From Buttiauxella gaviniae (GTDB lineage Bacteria; Pseudomonadota; Gammaproteobacteria; Enterobacterales; Enterobacteriaceae): a stretch of DNA of 64,000 bases. The stretch lies in assembly GCF_040786275.1 (NCBI RefSeq), contig NZ_JBFMVT010000002.1:1-64000 (forward strand), in the 5' to 3' direction. Shown one piece after another: positions 26,250 to 37,334 of this stretch. The notes under the pieces were generated by a model. The model was not told the DNA's origin. It saw only the letters and a list, made by a program, of their open reading frames with translations, and did not search any database. The position numbers were made by a program, and so were the translations under genes. Numbering within the stretch: position 1 is the stretch's first letter; each line of letters opens with the position of its first letter.

Positions 26250-26315
26250 AACGCAAGCCACCCAGGTCATCCCCAGGCAGCCAGCGAATAACATTTTTCC
26301 TATGGAGATTTGCGC

Positions 26316-28292
26316 ATGCCTGCTTTACACACAGTCGGATTCCGCCTGTCATTACTGACTGTTGCGATTTTTACAGCCCTGCCCGCGAGTGCGAAAGACG
26401 ATCAAGTTACCGTGGTGGCAACCGGGAATGAACGTAGTACGTTTGAAGCCCCCATGATGGTTACGGTGATTGACGCCAATACCCCTGAAAGCCAAACCTC
26501 TTCTTCTGCCGCAGACATGTTGCGCCGTGTGCCAGGAATCACCCTTTCCGGCACCGGCCGCACCAACGGCCAGGATGTCAGCATGCGCGGTTACGATCGT
26601 CGTGGTGTGTTGATGCTGGTCGATGGCGTTCGCCAGGGCACGGATACCGGGCATCTCAACAGCACATTTATTGATCCCGCGTTGATCAAGCGTATCGAGG
26701 TCGTACGTGGCCCCTCTGCCCTGCTTTATGGGAGTGGTGCGCTGGGCGGTGTGATTTCTTACGATACAGCAGATGCCAGCGACTTACTGTATGAAGGGCA
26801 AAATAGCGGTTACCGCGTGTTTGGAACCGGCGCGACGGGCGACCACAGTGTGGGTATGGGGGCCAGCGCCTTTGGGCGTACTGATAATCTTGATGGTGTG
26901 GTGGCGTGGTCCAGCCGTGACCGCGGCGACATTCGCCAAAGCGACGGTGAAACCGCCCCTAACGATGAAAACATCAGTAACTTCCTGACCAAAGGCACCT
27001 GGTATATCGACCCGGCGCAATCTCTGGCGGGTTCTTTGCGTTACTACAATAACGCCGCTCAGGAACCGAAAAACCCACAAACGACGAACGCCGATCCCAG
27101 CAATCCGATGGTGGATCGCTCAACCATCCAGCGTGATGCGCAACTCAAATACCATATTGGCCCCGATCAAAGCGACTGGCTGAACGCTGATGCCACAGCT
27201 TACTGGTCTGAAGCACGTATTAATGCCCAGGGCCAAACTGACGGAGGAGAATTCCGCAAGCAAACCACCAGCGGCGGCAAACTTGAAAACCGCAGCCGTT
27301 TGTTTACCGACAGCTTCGCCGCTCATTTACTGACTTACGGCGGGGAATACTATCGCCAGGATCAAAAGCCCGGCGGCAATACCACCGGTTTCCCTCAGGC
27401 GAAAATCAATTTCGGCTCGGGCTGGTTGCAAGATGAGATCACCCTGCGTGACCTGCCAGTGACAATTCTGGGCGGTACGCGTTATGACGATTATAGCGGT
27501 AGCAGCGATGGCTATGACGATGTGAATGCCGATAAGTGGTCGTCTCGCGGCGCACTTTCCGTTACGCCAACCGACTGGCTGATGTTTTTCGGCTCTTATG
27601 CACAAGCCTTCCGCGCACCGACCATGGGCGAGATGTACAACGACGCGAAGCACTTCTCCATCGGCACGCGTTACACCAACTATTGGGTGCCCAATCCCAA
27701 TCTGCGTCCGGAAACCAATGAGACGCAAGAGTACGGTTTTGGCCTGCGATTTGACGATTTAATGCTGGCAGAAGATGGCCTCGAATTTAAAGCGAGCTAC
27801 TTCGATACCAATGCGAAAGATTACATTTCCACCACTGTCGATTTCGCCAGAGCGACCACCATGTCCTACAACGTCCCTAACGCCAAAATCTGGGGTTGGG
27901 ATATGACGGCAAAATACTCCAGCAGTTGGTTCAGTTTAGATCTGGCCTATAACCGTACTCGCGGTAAAGACACCGATACCGGCGACTGGATTGCAAGTCT
28001 CAATCCGGACACCGTCACCAGCATCCTCGATATTCCGGTAGCCCATAGCGGTTTCTCCGTGGGCTGGGTGGGGACTTTTGCTGAGCGCTCAACGCACATC
28101 AGCAGCAGCTACAGTGAGCAGGCCGGTTACGGCGTGAATGATTTCTATATCAGCTATAAAGGCCAACAGCAGTTGCGCGGGCTGACCACTTCCCTGGTGC
28201 TGGGTAACGCCTTTGATAAGGAATACTGGTCGCCACAGGGGCTCCCACAAGATGGCCGTAACGGCAAAATCTTCGTTAGTTATCAATGGTAA
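26316..28292 (+). CDS. hmuR: TonB-dependent haem receptor
   Basis: This 658-residue outer-membrane receptor binds haem or haemoproteins and imports haem with TonB energy. A signal peptide (cleavage near ASA at about 26) is followed by a TonB box-like DDQVTVVAT, a plug domain (about 40-150, DMLRRVPGI and RIEVVRGPSALLYGSGALGG), and a beta-barrel ending in aromatic W (VSYQW). The FRAP and NPNL motifs with an intervening His (AQAFRAPTMGEMY...KHFS...NPNLRPE) are diagnostic of HemR/HmuR/ChuA receptors. ATG 26316 has GGAG nine bases upstream; TTG 26310 is less likely. It is the first structural gene of hmuRSTUV. Confidence 0.93.
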   Translation: MPALHTVGFRLSLLTVAIFTALPASAKDDQVTVVATGNERSTFEAPMMVTVIDANTPESQTSSSAADMLRRVPGITLSGTGRTNGQDVSMRGYDRRGVLMLVDGVRQGTDTGHLNSTFIDPALIKRIEVVRGPSALLYGSGALGGVISYDTADASDLLYEGQNSGYRVFGTGATGDHSVGMGASAFGRTDNLDGVVAWSSRDRGDIRQSDGETAPNDENISNFLTKGTWYIDPAQSLAGSLRYYNNAAQEPKNPQTTNADPSNPMVDRSTIQRDAQLKYHIGPDQSDWLNADATAYWSEARINAQGQTDGGEFRKQTTSGGKLENRSRLFTDSFAAHLLTYGGEYYRQDQKPGGNTTGFPQAKINFGSGWLQDEITLRDLPVTILGGTRYDDYSGSSDGYDDVNADKWSSRGALSVTPTDWLMFFGSYAQAFRAPTMGEMYNDAKHFSIGTRYTNYWVPNPNLRPETNETQEYGFGLRFDDLMLAEDGLEFKASYFDTNAKDYISTTVDFARATTMSYNVPNAKIWGWDMTAKYSSSWFSLDLAYNRTRGKDTDTGDWIASLNPDTVTSILDIPVAHSGFSVGWVGTFAERSTHISSSYSEQAGYGVNDFYISYKGQQQLRGLTTSLVLGNAFDKEYWSPQGLPQDGRNGKIFVSYQW

Positions 28293-28301
28293 GGAAGCAA
28301 A

Positions 28302-29333
28302 ATGACTCAGCGTTATGAAAACTGGTTGCAGTACAAACAACAGCATCCGAAAAAATATGCTCGCGACATCGCAAAACTGATGAATATCAGCGAAGCAGAA
28401 CTGACTCATGCCCGCGTAGGGCACGATGCCTGGCGTTTAAAAGGCGAAATCCGCGACATGCTGACATCCCTTGAAAGCGTGGGTGAAATCAAGTCCATTT
28501 GCCGGAACGAATATGCGGTGCATGAACACATTGGGCGTTTTGAAAATCAGCAGCTTCACGGCCACGCCGGACTGGTTCTTAACCCGCGCGCGCTGGATTT
28601 ACGGTTGTTCCTGAATCAATGGGCTTTCGCTTTCCACGTACGTGAAACAACCGCTCGCGGTGAGCGTCAGAGCATTCAGTTCTTTGATCATCAGGGCGAT
28701 GCGCTGCTGAAGGTTTACACCACCGATAACACGGATTTCGCCGCCTGGGGCCAAATGTTGGCGACCTATATTTACGCGGATAATCCCGAGCTCGAGCTGC
28801 AAGCGGCGCAAGAAAGCGTGATGACACCCGCGGTCGACGGTCAGCAGGTGGAAGCCGAATGGCGCTCTATGCGCGACGTGCATCAATTCTTTGGTTTACT
28901 AAAGCGCCACCAGTTGACTCGCCAACAGGCGTTCCGCCTGGTGGCCGAAGATCTGGCCTGCCAGGTGGATAACAACGCGCTGACACAATTACTGGGACAA
29001 GCTAAACAAGATAAAAACGAAATTATGGTATTTGTGGGCAACCAGGGCTGCGTGCAGATATTCACCGGCGTCGTTGAAAAAGTCGTGCCGATGGATAACT
29101 GGATCAACATTTTCAACCCGCAATTCACGCTGCACTTGTTAGCCGACACCATCGCCGAAAGCTGGGTGACGCGTAAGCCAAGTGGCGATGGTTTCGTGAC
29201 TAGCCTTGAACTGTTCGCGGCGGACGGCACGCAAATCGCGCAACTCTATGGCCAGCGCACCGAAGGCGAGCCGGAGCAACAGCAGTGGCGTACCCAGCTT
29301 GAAGCCCTGGTAAACAAAGGATTGGCTGCATGA
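28302..29333 (+). CDS. hmuS: Hemin-degrading factor HmuS
   Basis: The 343-residue cytoplasmic protein of the HmuS/ChuS/HemS family is built of two repeated halves. It binds imported haem and in ChuS/HemS degrades it with iron release. Recognisable blocks are [15 protein letters not shown] at the N-terminus and [18 protein letters not shown] in the second half. It starts 9 nt after hmuR with AAGGAAG as binding site and overlaps hmuT by 4 bases. Confidence 0.93.
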   Translation: MTQRYENWLQYKQQHPKKYARDIAKLMNISEAELTHARVGHDAWRLKGEIRDMLTSLESVGEIKSICRNEYAVHEHIGRFENQQLHGHAGLVLNPRALDLRLFLNQWAFAFHVRETTARGERQSIQFFDHQGDALLKVYTTDNTDFAAWGQMLATYIYADNPELELQAAQESVMTPAVDGQQVEAEWRSMRDVHQFFGLLKRHQLTRQQAFRLVAEDLACQVDNNALTQLLGQAKQDKNEIMVFVGNQGCVQIFTGVVEKVVPMDNWINIFNPQFTLHLLADTIAESWVTRKPSGDGFVTSLELFAADGTQIAQLYGQRTEGEPEQQQWRTQLEALVNKGLAA

Positions 29334-30145
29334 AACGCTGGTTAATTGCCCTGCTCGCTTTGCCTGCGATTGCCGCCGCCAATGAACGCGTGGTGGCCAT
29401 TGGCGGTGACGTAACAGAAATTGCTTACGCATTAGGATCGGGCGACCAGTTGGTCGCTCGTGATAGCACCAGTTTACATCCGGCGGCGGCCACTAAACTG
29501 CCTGACGTGGGCTATTTACGCCAGCTCAATGCGGAAGGGATTCTGGCGATGCGCCCTACGCTTGTGCTGGCCAGCGCTCAGGCAAAGCCTTCGTTAGCCC
29601 TTGAGCAGGTTGCGAGTAGCAAGGTTAACGTCGTAACTATTCCGGCGAATAATTCGCTGGAAGGCATTGATGAAAAAATTGATGCGGTCGCACAAGCGAT
29701 GGGGAAAACGGTTCAAGGCGATGCTTTGCGCAAACAAGTGCATAGCAAGCTGGCGTCCATTCCTCAAAAACCTTTGCCGGTGAAAGTCTTGTTCATCATG
29801 AGTCATGGTGGCATGACGGCAATGGCTGCCGGGCAAGAAACGGCGGCGGATGCCGCTATTCATGCGGCAGGTTTGCAGAATGCGATGCAAGGCTTCAAAC
29901 GTTATCAGCCTATGTCTCAGGAAGGGGTGATTGCGAGCCAACCGCAACTGGTGCTGATCACCTCAGACGGCGTGAAAACGCTGGGCGGCGAAGCTAATGT
30001 CTGGACGTTGCCGGGGCTTGCACAAACCCCTGCTGGGAAAAATCGCCAGTTGTTAGTGGTCGATGATATGGCGCTGCTCGGTTTTGGGCTGCAAACGCCG
30101 GATGCCATTCTTGCGTTACGCAATAAAGCGGAGCTTGTTCCTTGA
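29330..30145 (+). CDS. hmuT: Periplasmic haem-binding protein HmuT
   Basis: This is the 271-residue substrate-binding protein of the haem ABC importer. The signal peptide [17 protein letters not shown] is followed by the class III fold with [19 protein letters not shown] and [20 protein letters not shown], where Tyr in VGYLR is a likely haem ligand, as in the ShuT/HmuT family. It overlaps hmuS by 4 bases and hmuU by 4 bases, showing tight translational coupling. Confidence 0.93.
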   Translation: MKRWLIALLALPAIAAANERVVAIGGDVTEIAYALGSGDQLVARDSTSLHPAAATKLPDVGYLRQLNAEGILAMRPTLVLASAQAKPSLALEQVASSKVNVVTIPANNSLEGIDEKIDAVAQAMGKTVQGDALRKQVHSKLASIPQKPLPVKVLFIMSHGGMTAMAAGQETAADAAIHAAGLQNAMQGFKRYQPMSQEGVIASQPQLVLITSDGVKTLGGEANVWTLPGLAQTPAGKNRQLLVVDDMALLGFGLQTPDAILALRNKAELVP

Positions 30146-31143
30146 TACGCCGTTGCCTGCCTCAGCGCGCCCTGCTCGCCATGGTTATTTTGCTGCTGGC
30201 GCTCTCTTTAGTTGCCGCAAACTTAGGCGCAATGCGGCTTTCTATCGCCGTATTGTGGCAAGCCCAGGATGAAGCGTTGCGCCATATTTGGCTTAATATC
30301 CGCCTGCCGCGTGTCCTTTTAGCCACGCTGGTCGGCGGTGCGCTGGCGCTTTCAGGTTGTGTGATGCAGGGGCTGTTTCGGAACCCGCTCGCTGACCCTG
30401 GATTACTGGGGATCAGCAGCGGTGCCGCGCTGGCGGTGGGGTTTTCAGTCGTGCTGCCGCTGACGCTTCCGGTTGTTCTGGCGTTGTATGTTCCGATGCT
30501 GGCGGCTTTTCTTGGAAGTCTCGCCGTTACGCTGGTGATTTTCTTTCTCAGCCGCCAGGGCAATAACAGTCTTTCGCGCCTGTTGTTAGTGGGTATCGCC
30601 ATTAATGCGCTGTGTGGCGCGGCGGTCGGCGTGTTGTCGTGGATTAGCAATGATGCTCAGCTACGCCAGTTATCCCTTTGGGGAATGGGGAGTCTCGGGC
30701 AGGCACAGTGGTCAACGTTACTTGCCACCGCCTCGTTGATTGTTCCGGCGTCAGTTGCCATCGCATTTTTATCTAACCGGCTCAATCTGTTGCAGCTTGG
30801 CGACGAAGAAGCCCATTACCTTGGCGTGGACGTTAAAAAAACGCAGCGGCAATTACTGATTTTAAGTGCGCTATTAGTGGCGGCCGCCGTTGCCATAAGC
30901 GGCGTGATCGGTTTTGTCGGCCTTGTCGTTCCACATTTAGTGCGAATGTGGCTTGGGGCCGATCATCGCTGGTTGATTCCCGGTTCGGTGCTGGCGGGCG
31001 CGATGTTATTGCTGGTAGCCGATACGCTGGCCCGCACATTGGTTGCCCCTGCGGAAATGCCCGTGGGTTTGCTGACCAGCCTGCTCGGCGGCCCGTGGTT
31101 TTTAGCACTAATATTCCGCTCCAGGAGGGAAACGGATGGCTGA
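30142..31143 (+). CDS. hmuU: Haem ABC transporter permease HmuU
   Basis: The 333-residue FecCD-family permease has about ten transmembrane segments. Typical motifs are [38 protein letters not shown] and [16 protein letters not shown]. The frame begins with TTG 30142, which overlaps the hmuT stop (TTGA); an ATG at 30181 would remove 13 residues. I prefer TTG because it couples with hmuT and the first hydrophobic segment is then complete. It overlaps hmuV by 8 bases. Confidence 0.92.
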   Translation: MIRRCLPQRALLAMVILLLALSLVAANLGAMRLSIAVLWQAQDEALRHIWLNIRLPRVLLATLVGGALALSGCVMQGLFRNPLADPGLLGISSGAALAVGFSVVLPLTLPVVLALYVPMLAAFLGSLAVTLVIFFLSRQGNNSLSRLLLVGIAINALCGAAVGVLSWISNDAQLRQLSLWGMGSLGQAQWSTLLATASLIVPASVAIAFLSNRLNLLQLGDEEAHYLGVDVKKTQRQLLILSALLVAAAVAISGVIGFVGLVVPHLVRMWLGADHRWLIPGSVLAGAMLLLVADTLARTLVAPAEMPVGLLTSLLGGPWFLALIFRSRRETDG

Positions 31144-31915
31144 TTTACTTCAGGCGCAAAATGTTACGCTGCGCCTCGGCGCTCGGGCATTGCTTGACGA
31201 CATTAATCTGACGCTTTCGGCGGGTGAAGTTGTGGCATTAATCGGCCCGAACGGTGCGGGCAAATCCACGCTTTTGCGCGTGCTGACGGGCTTTCAACCG
31301 CCTGATAGCGGTGAAATCACTCTGGCCGGGCGGGCGTTGAGGGAATGGTCGGGTGAAGCGTTATCACGTAAACGGGCGGTTATGCGCCAGCGCAGCGGGA
31401 TGGCCTTTAGCTGGTCGGTCGAGGATGTCATCACCATGGGGCGAGCGCCGTGGGCCGAGAAAGAGACGCGAGCCATCGTCCAGGAAGTGATGGCGCTGAC
31501 AGGCTGCGATGCGCTCGCCGGGCGTGATTTTTGCCAGCTTTCCGGGGGTGAACAGCAGCGCGTCCAGCTTGCTCGCGCGTTGGCGCAGTTATGGTTTGAA
31601 GGCCAGCCCCACGGCTGGCTGTTTTTGGATGAGCCGACGTCCGCCCTGGATTTGTATCATCAGCAGCATATTTTGCGCCTGCTGCGTCGTTTATCGCTGA
31701 TGGGGACGTTGTCAGTTTGCGTTGTGCTGCATGACTTAAATCTGGCGGCGCTCTGGGCAGACCGAATTGTGTTGCTGCATGAAGGGCGCCTGGTGGCAAA
31801 TGGTTCGCCGCAGCAGGTGCTGGATGAATCCACGCTGCAGCATTGGTATCAGGCGGATTTGCGGGTGTTCAGACATCCTGAACACCCGGTTCCACAGGTG
31901 TGGTTAAAGCAGTAA
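31136..31915 (+). CDS. hmuV: Haem ABC transporter ATPase HmuV
   Basis: The 259-residue ATPase energises haem import with HmuU and HmuT. The Walker [12 protein letters not shown] (about 39-49), signature LSGGEQQRVQLARAL, Walker B WLFLDEPTSALD and switch His (VVLHDLNLAALWADR) are intact. It is the last gene of the haem operon and is convergent with selO. Confidence 0.94.
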   Translation: MADLLQAQNVTLRLGARALLDDINLTLSAGEVVALIGPNGAGKSTLLRVLTGFQPPDSGEITLAGRALREWSGEALSRKRAVMRQRSGMAFSWSVEDVITMGRAPWAEKETRAIVQEVMALTGCDALAGRDFCQLSGGEQQRVQLARALAQLWFEGQPHGWLFLDEPTSALDLYHQQHILRLLRRLSLMGTLSVCVVLHDLNLAALWADRIVLLHEGRLVANGSPQQVLDESTLQHWYQADLRVFRHPEHPVPQVWLKQ

Positions 31916-31945
31916 CGATTTTTGTTGGATGTCGCTACGCTGCTC

Positions 31946-33391
31946 TCAACTTGAACAGCTCACTTCTAACCGTTTGCCCCAGTCCGGCGGGCGTTGTGTA
32001 AACTCGTCCGGGTGGTCGGCAAACGGTTGTTGCAGCGTTTCATGTAATTGCGCCAAAACACTCACATCGCCCTGCTCTGCGGCGTCAATCGCTCGTTGAG
32101 CCAGCCAGTTACGCAAAACTACGGATGGATTGGCGGCTTTCATCGCCTGTTGGCGCTGTTCATCATTTATCTGCTCGGTTTGCAGACGTGCGCGATAGCA
32201 GGTAAACCAACTGTCAAAAGCAGCGCGGTCAATAAATTCGTCGCGTAACGGCGAGCTGGCGGAGTTCTGCTCCGTCAGGCTCAACATTCTGAATGTCCGC
32301 GTGTAATCACTTCCCTCTTTTGCCATCAATCCGAACAGCTCGGTCAAAATTTCGTTATCCGCGGTTTGTTCGGTCAGTAACCCCAGCTTGCCACGCATCA
32401 GTTCTCCGAAGGCTTTCATCAGCGCAAACTGATAATGGTCGAGCAACTCATTGAGCCATTCCACCGAAATAAACGGGGACAGCGTTTGGGCGAGCCGCTG
32501 TAAATTCCAGAGCCCTACCGCAGGCTGATTATCAAAGGCATAACGCCCCTGATGATCGGAATGGTTGCAGATAAAATCGGGCTGATAATCGTCGAGGAAG
32601 CCATACGGGCCGTAATCCATGGTCAGACCGAGAATCGACATATTGTCGGTATTCATGACGCCATGCGCGAACCCTACGGTTTGCCAGTGAGCAATCATCT
32701 GCGCGGTACGTTCGACAACATCCCGGAACCAAAGCGTGTACTTTTCATCTTCATCAACCAAATGCGGCCAGTGATGGGCGATGACGTAATCTGCCAGGCG
32801 CTGAACCTTTTCCGGTTCGCGGCGATAATAGAAATGTTCAAAGTGACCAAAGCGGACGTGACTTTGCGCCACACGCATTAGCATGGCACCTTGTTCGGTG
32901 GTTTCGCGCTGCACGGGCGTATCGCTGGTGACAATAGTGAGCGCACGCGTGGTGGGAATACCCAATCCGTGCATGGCTTCACTGGCGAGAAACTCACGCA
33001 CGGTTGAACGCAGCACCGCGCGGCCATCGCCCATGCGGGAATAAGGCGTCAGGCCAGCCCCTTTCAGGTGCCAGTCGAATTTACGACCATCCGCTAATTG
33101 TTGCTCACCGAGCAAAATTCCTCGCCCGTCGCCTAGCTGACCGGCCCAGACGCCGAACTGATGCCCGCTGTATACCTGAGCCAGCGGCTGCATACCTTGC
33201 AGCAGCGTTTCACCGCTCCAGATACCTGCGTGGGCTTCATCAAACAGGGAAGAATTAAGCTCAAGGTCGGCGGCAAGCGCCCGGTTATAGTAAAACAGCC
33301 GGGCGTTATGCAGCGGTGTTGGCTTCAGCGCCGTATAAAAACCGGGCAGTTCATCGTGCCAGCTATTGTTAAAAACAGGGTTATGGGTCAT
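31946..33391 (-). CDS. selO: Protein adenylyltransferase SelO
   Basis: The 481-residue pseudokinase-fold enzyme (E. coli YdiU/SelO, 478) transfers AMP to serine, threonine or tyrosine of target proteins under oxidative stress. Landmarks are [39 protein letters not shown] and the metal-binding [20 protein letters not shown] 33391 directly follows a strong GGAGG; codons further upstream are not supported. The C-terminus ends CSS, where a C-terminal Cys is the equivalent of the selenocysteine of animal SelO. It lies downstream of ydiV on the same strand. Confidence 0.95.
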   Translation of the reverse strand: MTHNPVFNNSWHDELPGFYTALKPTPLHNARLFYYNRALAADLELNSSLFDEAHAGIWSGETLLQGMQPLAQVYSGHQFGVWAGQLGDGRGILLGEQQLADGRKFDWHLKGAGLTPYSRMGDGRAVLRSTVREFLASEAMHGLGIPTTRALTIVTSDTPVQRETTEQGAMLMRVAQSHVRFGHFEHFYYRREPEKVQRLADYVIAHHWPHLVDEDEKYTLWFRDVVERTAQMIAHWQTVGFAHGVMNTDNMSILGLTMDYGPYGFLDDYQPDFICNHSDHQGRYAFDNQPAVGLWNLQRLAQTLSPFISVEWLNELLDHYQFALMKAFGELMRGKLGLLTEQTADNEILTELFGLMAKEGSDYTRTFRMLSLTEQNSASSPLRDEFIDRAAFDSWFTCYRARLQTEQINDEQRQQAMKAANPSVVLRNWLAQRAIDAAEQGDVSVLAQLHETLQQPFADHPDEFTQRPPDWGKRLEVSCSS

Positions 33392-33455
33392 GGAACCTCC
33401 TGCCGATAGTGTAGTGCTTATATGGGGGTTTAAACACGGCACATTGGCAGGGGTA

Positions 33456-34187
33456 TTAGTTCAAGGAGGAATCTTCCGATGAGAATCCGTCTTTCAGCGT
33501 TTGCGCGGAAACGCCTGGCCAGAGATTTCCCTGCATCGCATAGCCGGTTAACGCCTCTATTTGCCGACGTGAAACGTCATTATCAATACCGGTGACGACC
33601 AGAGTCTGGCAAAACGGTGAAAGCTGCGCACGCAGTGCCAACAAAAATGGCTCAAATGAACGTTGTTTCATTTGCTTATGAATAAATGATTTATCCAAAA
33701 ATACACGTTTAAATAGCCCATCAAAGATAGGTTTAGTGGTCGCCATTCCTGCACCAAAATTGCCCAGCACTAATGGATAATTCTTACCTAGCGCCATTAA
33801 ACGCGTATTTTGATTGCCAAGATTTAACTCAGGGAAGTTTTCATTGACTACAAATTCAATGAAGGAGAGACGCGCCAAACGGGCATGCAACTCTGGGCTG
33901 GCCAAAATTGCATCAACAATTGCCGCGCTTATATTTACCCATACCACCTTGTTTTGAGTCTTAAAAAACGCTTGATAGTTTTCGAGTAAATCTATTTGCT
34001 CATTGAATAATATTAATTGTTGTTCTGATTTAATAACCGCCGAAACTAATTCTGTTGGAATACGCACGGGCGCATCAACACCAACAAAATTCACTATTAA
34101 TTCAAACCCTGGAACTTCACCATCCGCTAGATGAATAGGTTGGAAATAAAAATCTGAATGATATTGTGCATCGAGGGCGAGGATCAT
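33456..34187 (-). CDS. ydiV: Degenerate EAL-domain anti-FlhDC factor YdiV
   Basis: This 243-residue EAL-like protein is colinear with E. coli/Salmonella YdiV (RflP). That protein does not degrade cyclic-di-GMP but binds FlhD and directs FlhDC to ClpXP, lowering flagellar expression. The signature EAL is replaced by ELI (residues 29-31, GFELIVNF), and other metal ligands are absent, so it should be catalytically inactive. [15 protein letters not shown] and [16 protein letters not shown] match YdiV. A 15-bp palindrome, CATCGTG-a-CACGATG, lies at 34220-34234, 33 bp upstream of the start. selO follows 64 bp downstream. Confidence 0.85.
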   Translation of the reverse strand: MILALDAQYHSDFYFQPIHLADGEVPGFELIVNFVGVDAPVRIPTELVSAVIKSEQQLILFNEQIDLLENYQAFFKTQNKVVWVNISAAIVDAILASPELHARLARLSFIEFVVNENFPELNLGNQNTRLMALGKNYPLVLGNFGAGMATTKPIFDGLFKRVFLDKSFIHKQMKQRSFEPFLLALRAQLSPFCQTLVVTGIDNDVSRRQIEALTGYAMQGNLWPGVSAQTLKDGFSSEDSSLN

Positions 34188-34354
34188 ATTGCCAACCGTA
34201 TAGAAATTGAGGTGGATGGCATCGTGACACGATGAACATCCAGCGTTAACTGGATTGATTTTATTAGAATTAAGTACAATTTCGTCCCTGAAAGTAGATC
34301 AGAATTATCTATGAATATGATTATATTATCCTGGTTATCCTGCCGTCGCCAGTT

Positions 34355-35329
34355 TTAACAAATACGACGAACGGAATCACGGTGGATTATCTCGGGTAAA
34401 AAAGATTCATTCTTACAATGATTATCCAATAATTTGCGGATAGCGAAGCGGGCCATTTCCGTTATCGGAAAATGGACGCTGGTTATTGCCGGGCGGACAA
34501 ATGCGGCGCGTTCTCCGCTGTCATAACAAATAAGTGAGATATCCTGGGGAATGCGCAGCCCACGCTCGGTGACGGCAAGCATCGCACCAATGGCCAGTTC
34601 TTCGTTACAGCAATAAATTGCCGTTGGACGGATATTTTCTAAAAGCTGAGAAGCCAGTTGATAGCCCGCGGGCATATCATACTCCCCCCCTAACACCGCC
34701 GCAGGCACAAGTCCTGCGTTGCTCATGGCATCAAGAAACCCTTGTCGACGTAACAGACTCGATGAGCGGCTGCTGGGCCCGTGCAGGCAGACAATCGAGG
34801 TATGGCCTGCGTCAATAAAAACCTGGGTGGCAAGTGCGCTCGCCAAACGGTGATCAAAGACCACGCACCGATCTTCCAGGCCCTGCACTTCGCGGTCTAA
34901 TACAATAAATTTGCGATCGAGCTCGGCCAACTGGAGAAGAGTTTCATCGGTAATGGCACGAACGTGTAATACCAGGCCATCGCAGCGCAAATTAAAAAGA
35001 CGTTGAATCGCGCTCCGCTCTTTTTCGGCGGTGTCTCGCCCCTGGGTGACTAATAATTGCTGGCCCTGAAGTTCAGCTTCGCTTTGTACGGTATCCATGA
35101 GTGCGCCAAAGAAGCCACCGCGATAAGAGGTCGTGACGAGGCCAAGCGTATGGCTTTGGCTGGAGGCTAATGCACGGGCTGCCGGATTTGGGGAATAACC
35201 CAGTTCGGCAATTGCCGCTTCAACATTAATACGCGTTTGCGCTTTGACTTTAGTATCGCCATTGACCACGCGTGAAACGGTTGCCCGGGACACGCCTGCG
35301 CTGGCGGCAACATCTTCCAGAGTAACCAT
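34355..35329 (-). CDS. LacI/GalR family transcriptional regulator
   Basis: The 324-residue regulator has an N-terminal LacI-type helix-turn-helix (LEDVAASAGVSRATVSRVVNGD, residues 3-24), a hinge (NPAARALASSQSHTLGL) and a periplasmic-binding-protein-like sugar domain to the C-terminus. It resembles GalR/AscG-type repressors of sugar genes. No sugar gene lies next to it: ydiV is downstream and nlpC upstream, both on the same strand. It may control a distant locus, for example the GH3/GPH pair 15 kb away, which has a LacI-like palindrome at 19295; that is inference. It is not part of the E. coli order here (ydiV-nlpC are adjacent there), so it is an insertion. Confidence 0.9.
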   Translation of the reverse strand: MVTLEDVAASAGVSRATVSRVVNGDTKVKAQTRINVEAAIAELGYSPNPAARALASSQSHTLGLVTTSYRGGFFGALMDTVQSEAELQGQQLLVTQGRDTAEKERSAIQRLFNLRCDGLVLHVRAITDETLLQLAELDRKFIVLDREVQGLEDRCVVFDHRLASALATQVFIDAGHTSIVCLHGPSSRSSSLLRRQGFLDAMSNAGLVPAAVLGGEYDMPAGYQLASQLLENIRPTAIYCCNEELAIGAMLAVTERGLRIPQDISLICYDSGERAAFVRPAITSVHFPITEMARFAIRKLLDNHCKNESFLPEIIHRDSVRRIC

Positions 35330-35468
35330 GTGCGACTATCCTTCAGGGGGAGCGAGATATTCCCGGATATTACCTGAAATTATAAGCGGGACATGGATTA
35401 ACCGTGCAATTGCTGAAGGGAATCACGTTTAGGGCCATTGCTGGCCCTACGCAAGGAGAAGTAACGAA

Positions 35469-35930
35469 CTAGATACGACGAGCCTGCCAGAATTTTTTAC
35501 GCCAGTAGACGTTATCCAGCGAGGAACGCATCACGCCCCGGCTGGTCGAGGCATGAATAAATTGGTTGTCGGTGTCATAAATGCCGACATGCAGGCCACT
35601 TTCACCGGAACCGGTTTTAAAGAAAACCAAATCGCCGGGAAGCAAATCGTCTTTATCAATTTCAGTGCCGATTTTCGCCTGCTGGCGAGTTTCACGCGGC
35701 AATTGTAGCTCGAAGCGATCCCGGAAAGTGATTGAAACAAAGCCGGAGCAGTCGACACCGCGACGACTCATTCCGCCATAACGATAAGGCGCGCCACGCC
35801 AGCCGTTGAGCTGATCATTGAGCTTGGCAATCACCGTTATCGAATCTGACAAACGAGAATTCGGCGGGGGCGCATGATGGCTACACCCTGCGAGTACCAG
35901 ACAGGCCACTACAATAATCCATACGCGCAT
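35469..35930 (-). CDS. nlpC: NlpC/P60 lipoprotein peptidase
   Basis: The 153-residue lipoprotein has lipobox LVLAGC (Cys16) and an NlpC/P60 cysteine peptidase domain (about 35-150). The catalytic Cys is in RGVDCSGFV, the first His in GLHVGIY and the third residue in FIHAST. The family cleaves D-Glu-meso-DAP links in peptidoglycan peptides. It lies downstream of btuD in the same direction, as in E. coli. Confidence 0.95.
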   Translation of the reverse strand: MRVWIIVVACLVLAGCSHHAPPPNSRLSDSITVIAKLNDQLNGWRGAPYRYGGMSRRGVDCSGFVSITFRDRFELQLPRETRQQAKIGTEIDKDDLLPGDLVFFKTGSGESGLHVGIYDTDNQFIHASTSRGVMRSSLDNVYWRKKFWQARRI

Positions 35931-36011
35931 TTTCAGGCTTGATCCTCACCCGTTTAAAATTTTCAGTAATTTAGCGCTTACCCATGATTTGATGCAAGTT
36001 TTTACCAGCAA

Positions 36012-36758
36012 CTAAAGTGGGGCTATTAGCATACTGTGCCCTTCAATCTGCAATCGGCGGAAGTGCATGTTATAGGCTGTCGCTAAATGTTGCGGAGACA
36101 GCACTTCATCTCGACTACCCTGCGCAATCATTTTACCCGCCCGTAATAACCAGACGGTGTGCGCGTGTCGCAAACTGTGGTTTAAATCATGGCTACTCAT
36201 CACCACCGCAATGCCCGCCTCGCAAAGCGCCACCAGAATTCGGTCAAGCGCCGTTTGCTGGGCCACATCCAGGCTGTTCATCGGCTCATCCAACAACAAT
36301 AAACGCCCATGTGGATTGAGCTCGGGATGAATTTGCAGCACCACTGCCGCCAGGCGTACGCGCTGCCATTCGCCACCCGAAAGCTGATTGACCCCGCGGC
36401 TGAGTTTATCTGCCAGACCCAAATCATCGACCAGTTTCAGCATGACTGAATCTGTGTGACTAACGGGCTGGTGCAACTGCAAATAGTGCCAGACGGGCAT
36501 GGAAAACGGCGGCATCTGCTGCTGGGAAAGATAAGCCCGATTGTGAGCCAATTGCGTAGGCTGCCAGTCGCTAAGATCACGCCCTTCAAAGATTATCTGC
36601 CCCGCACCCGCGCTTAACCCTGCAGCTCGCGTCAGCAGCGTACTTTTCCCCGCACCGTTTGGCCCCACCAAATGCACCAACTCGCCGGGTTGAACCGTAG
36701 CGGAAATCGGGCCAAGGCGCTCCGCTACAGCAACGTTACTCAGTTGCAACAATGACAT
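36012..36758 (-). CDS. btuD: Vitamin B12 ABC transporter ATPase BtuD
   Basis: The 248-residue ATPase powers BtuCD-F import of cobalamin. Walker [12 protein letters not shown], signature [13 protein letters not shown], Walker [13 protein letters not shown] and the switch SSHDLNHSL are present. ATG 36758 overlaps the btuE stop by one base (TAATG). The order is btuC-btuE-btuD in the direction of transcription, as in E. coli. Confidence 0.95.
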   Translation of the reverse strand: MSLLQLSNVAVAERLGPISATVQPGELVHLVGPNGAGKSTLLTRAAGLSAGAGQIIFEGRDLSDWQPTQLAHNRAYLSQQQMPPFSMPVWHYLQLHQPVSHTDSVMLKLVDDLGLADKLSRGVNQLSGGEWQRVRLAAVVLQIHPELNPHGRLLLLDEPMNSLDVAQQTALDRILVALCEAGIAVVMSSHDLNHSLRHAHTVWLLRAGKMIAQGSRDEVLSPQHLATAYNMHFRRLQIEGHSMLIAPL

Positions 36759-37306
36759 TATCTCGCCAACGCCGATTTAATCGCATTCACAACTGTTGGG
36801 TCGTCAGGTGTCATATCCGGTGAAAAACGCGCTATCACCTGGCCATCACGGCCAATGAGGAATTTTTCGAAATTCCAGAGAATATCGCCCACGCGGGCAG
36901 GCGCACGGCCTTTACTGCTCATGCGTTCGAGGAATCCGCTGCCTTCTGGTGCCACGGCCTGCGGGGCGGCGGCAACCAGTTTTTGGTACAGCGGATGACG
37001 ATTTTCGCCGTTCACTTCAAGCTTGCTGAACATTGGGAAGGTCACGCCGTAGGTGGTGCTGCAAAACGTTTTGATCTCTTCTTCGCTGCCCGGTTCCTGG
37101 CCCAGGAACTGATTGCATGGGAATCCCAGAACCGAGAACCCCTCGTGCTCAAACTCTTTTTGCAGATTTTCTAATTGCTCGTATTGCACCGTCAGGCCGC
37201 ATTTTGAGGCAACGTTCACCAGCAGCAGCACTTTGCCCTTCCAGTTTTTGAGCGTTGTGGCTTCACCGTCAATAGTGTTGACTTCAGTGTTGAGAATGTC
37301 TTGCAT
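36758..37306 (-). CDS. btuE: Glutathione/thioredoxin peroxidase BtuE
   Basis: The 182-residue glutathione peroxidase family protein (E. coli 183) reduces peroxides. The peroxidatic Cys is in NVASKCGLT, and the conserved [14 protein letters not shown] and [12 protein letters not shown] (with catalytic Trp) follow. Despite its name it is not required for B12 transport; it sits between btuC and btuD and is translationally coupled to btuD. Confidence 0.95.
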   Translation of the reverse strand: MQDILNTEVNTIDGEATTLKNWKGKVLLLVNVASKCGLTVQYEQLENLQKEFEHEGFSVLGFPCNQFLGQEPGSEEEIKTFCSTTYGVTFPMFSKLEVNGENRHPLYQKLVAAAPQAVAPEGSGFLERMSSKGRAPARVGDILWNFEKFLIGRDGQVIARFSPDMTPDDPTVVNAIKSALAR

Positions 37307-37334
37307 TACGTCCCCTTAGTTTGACTGCGGTTCA

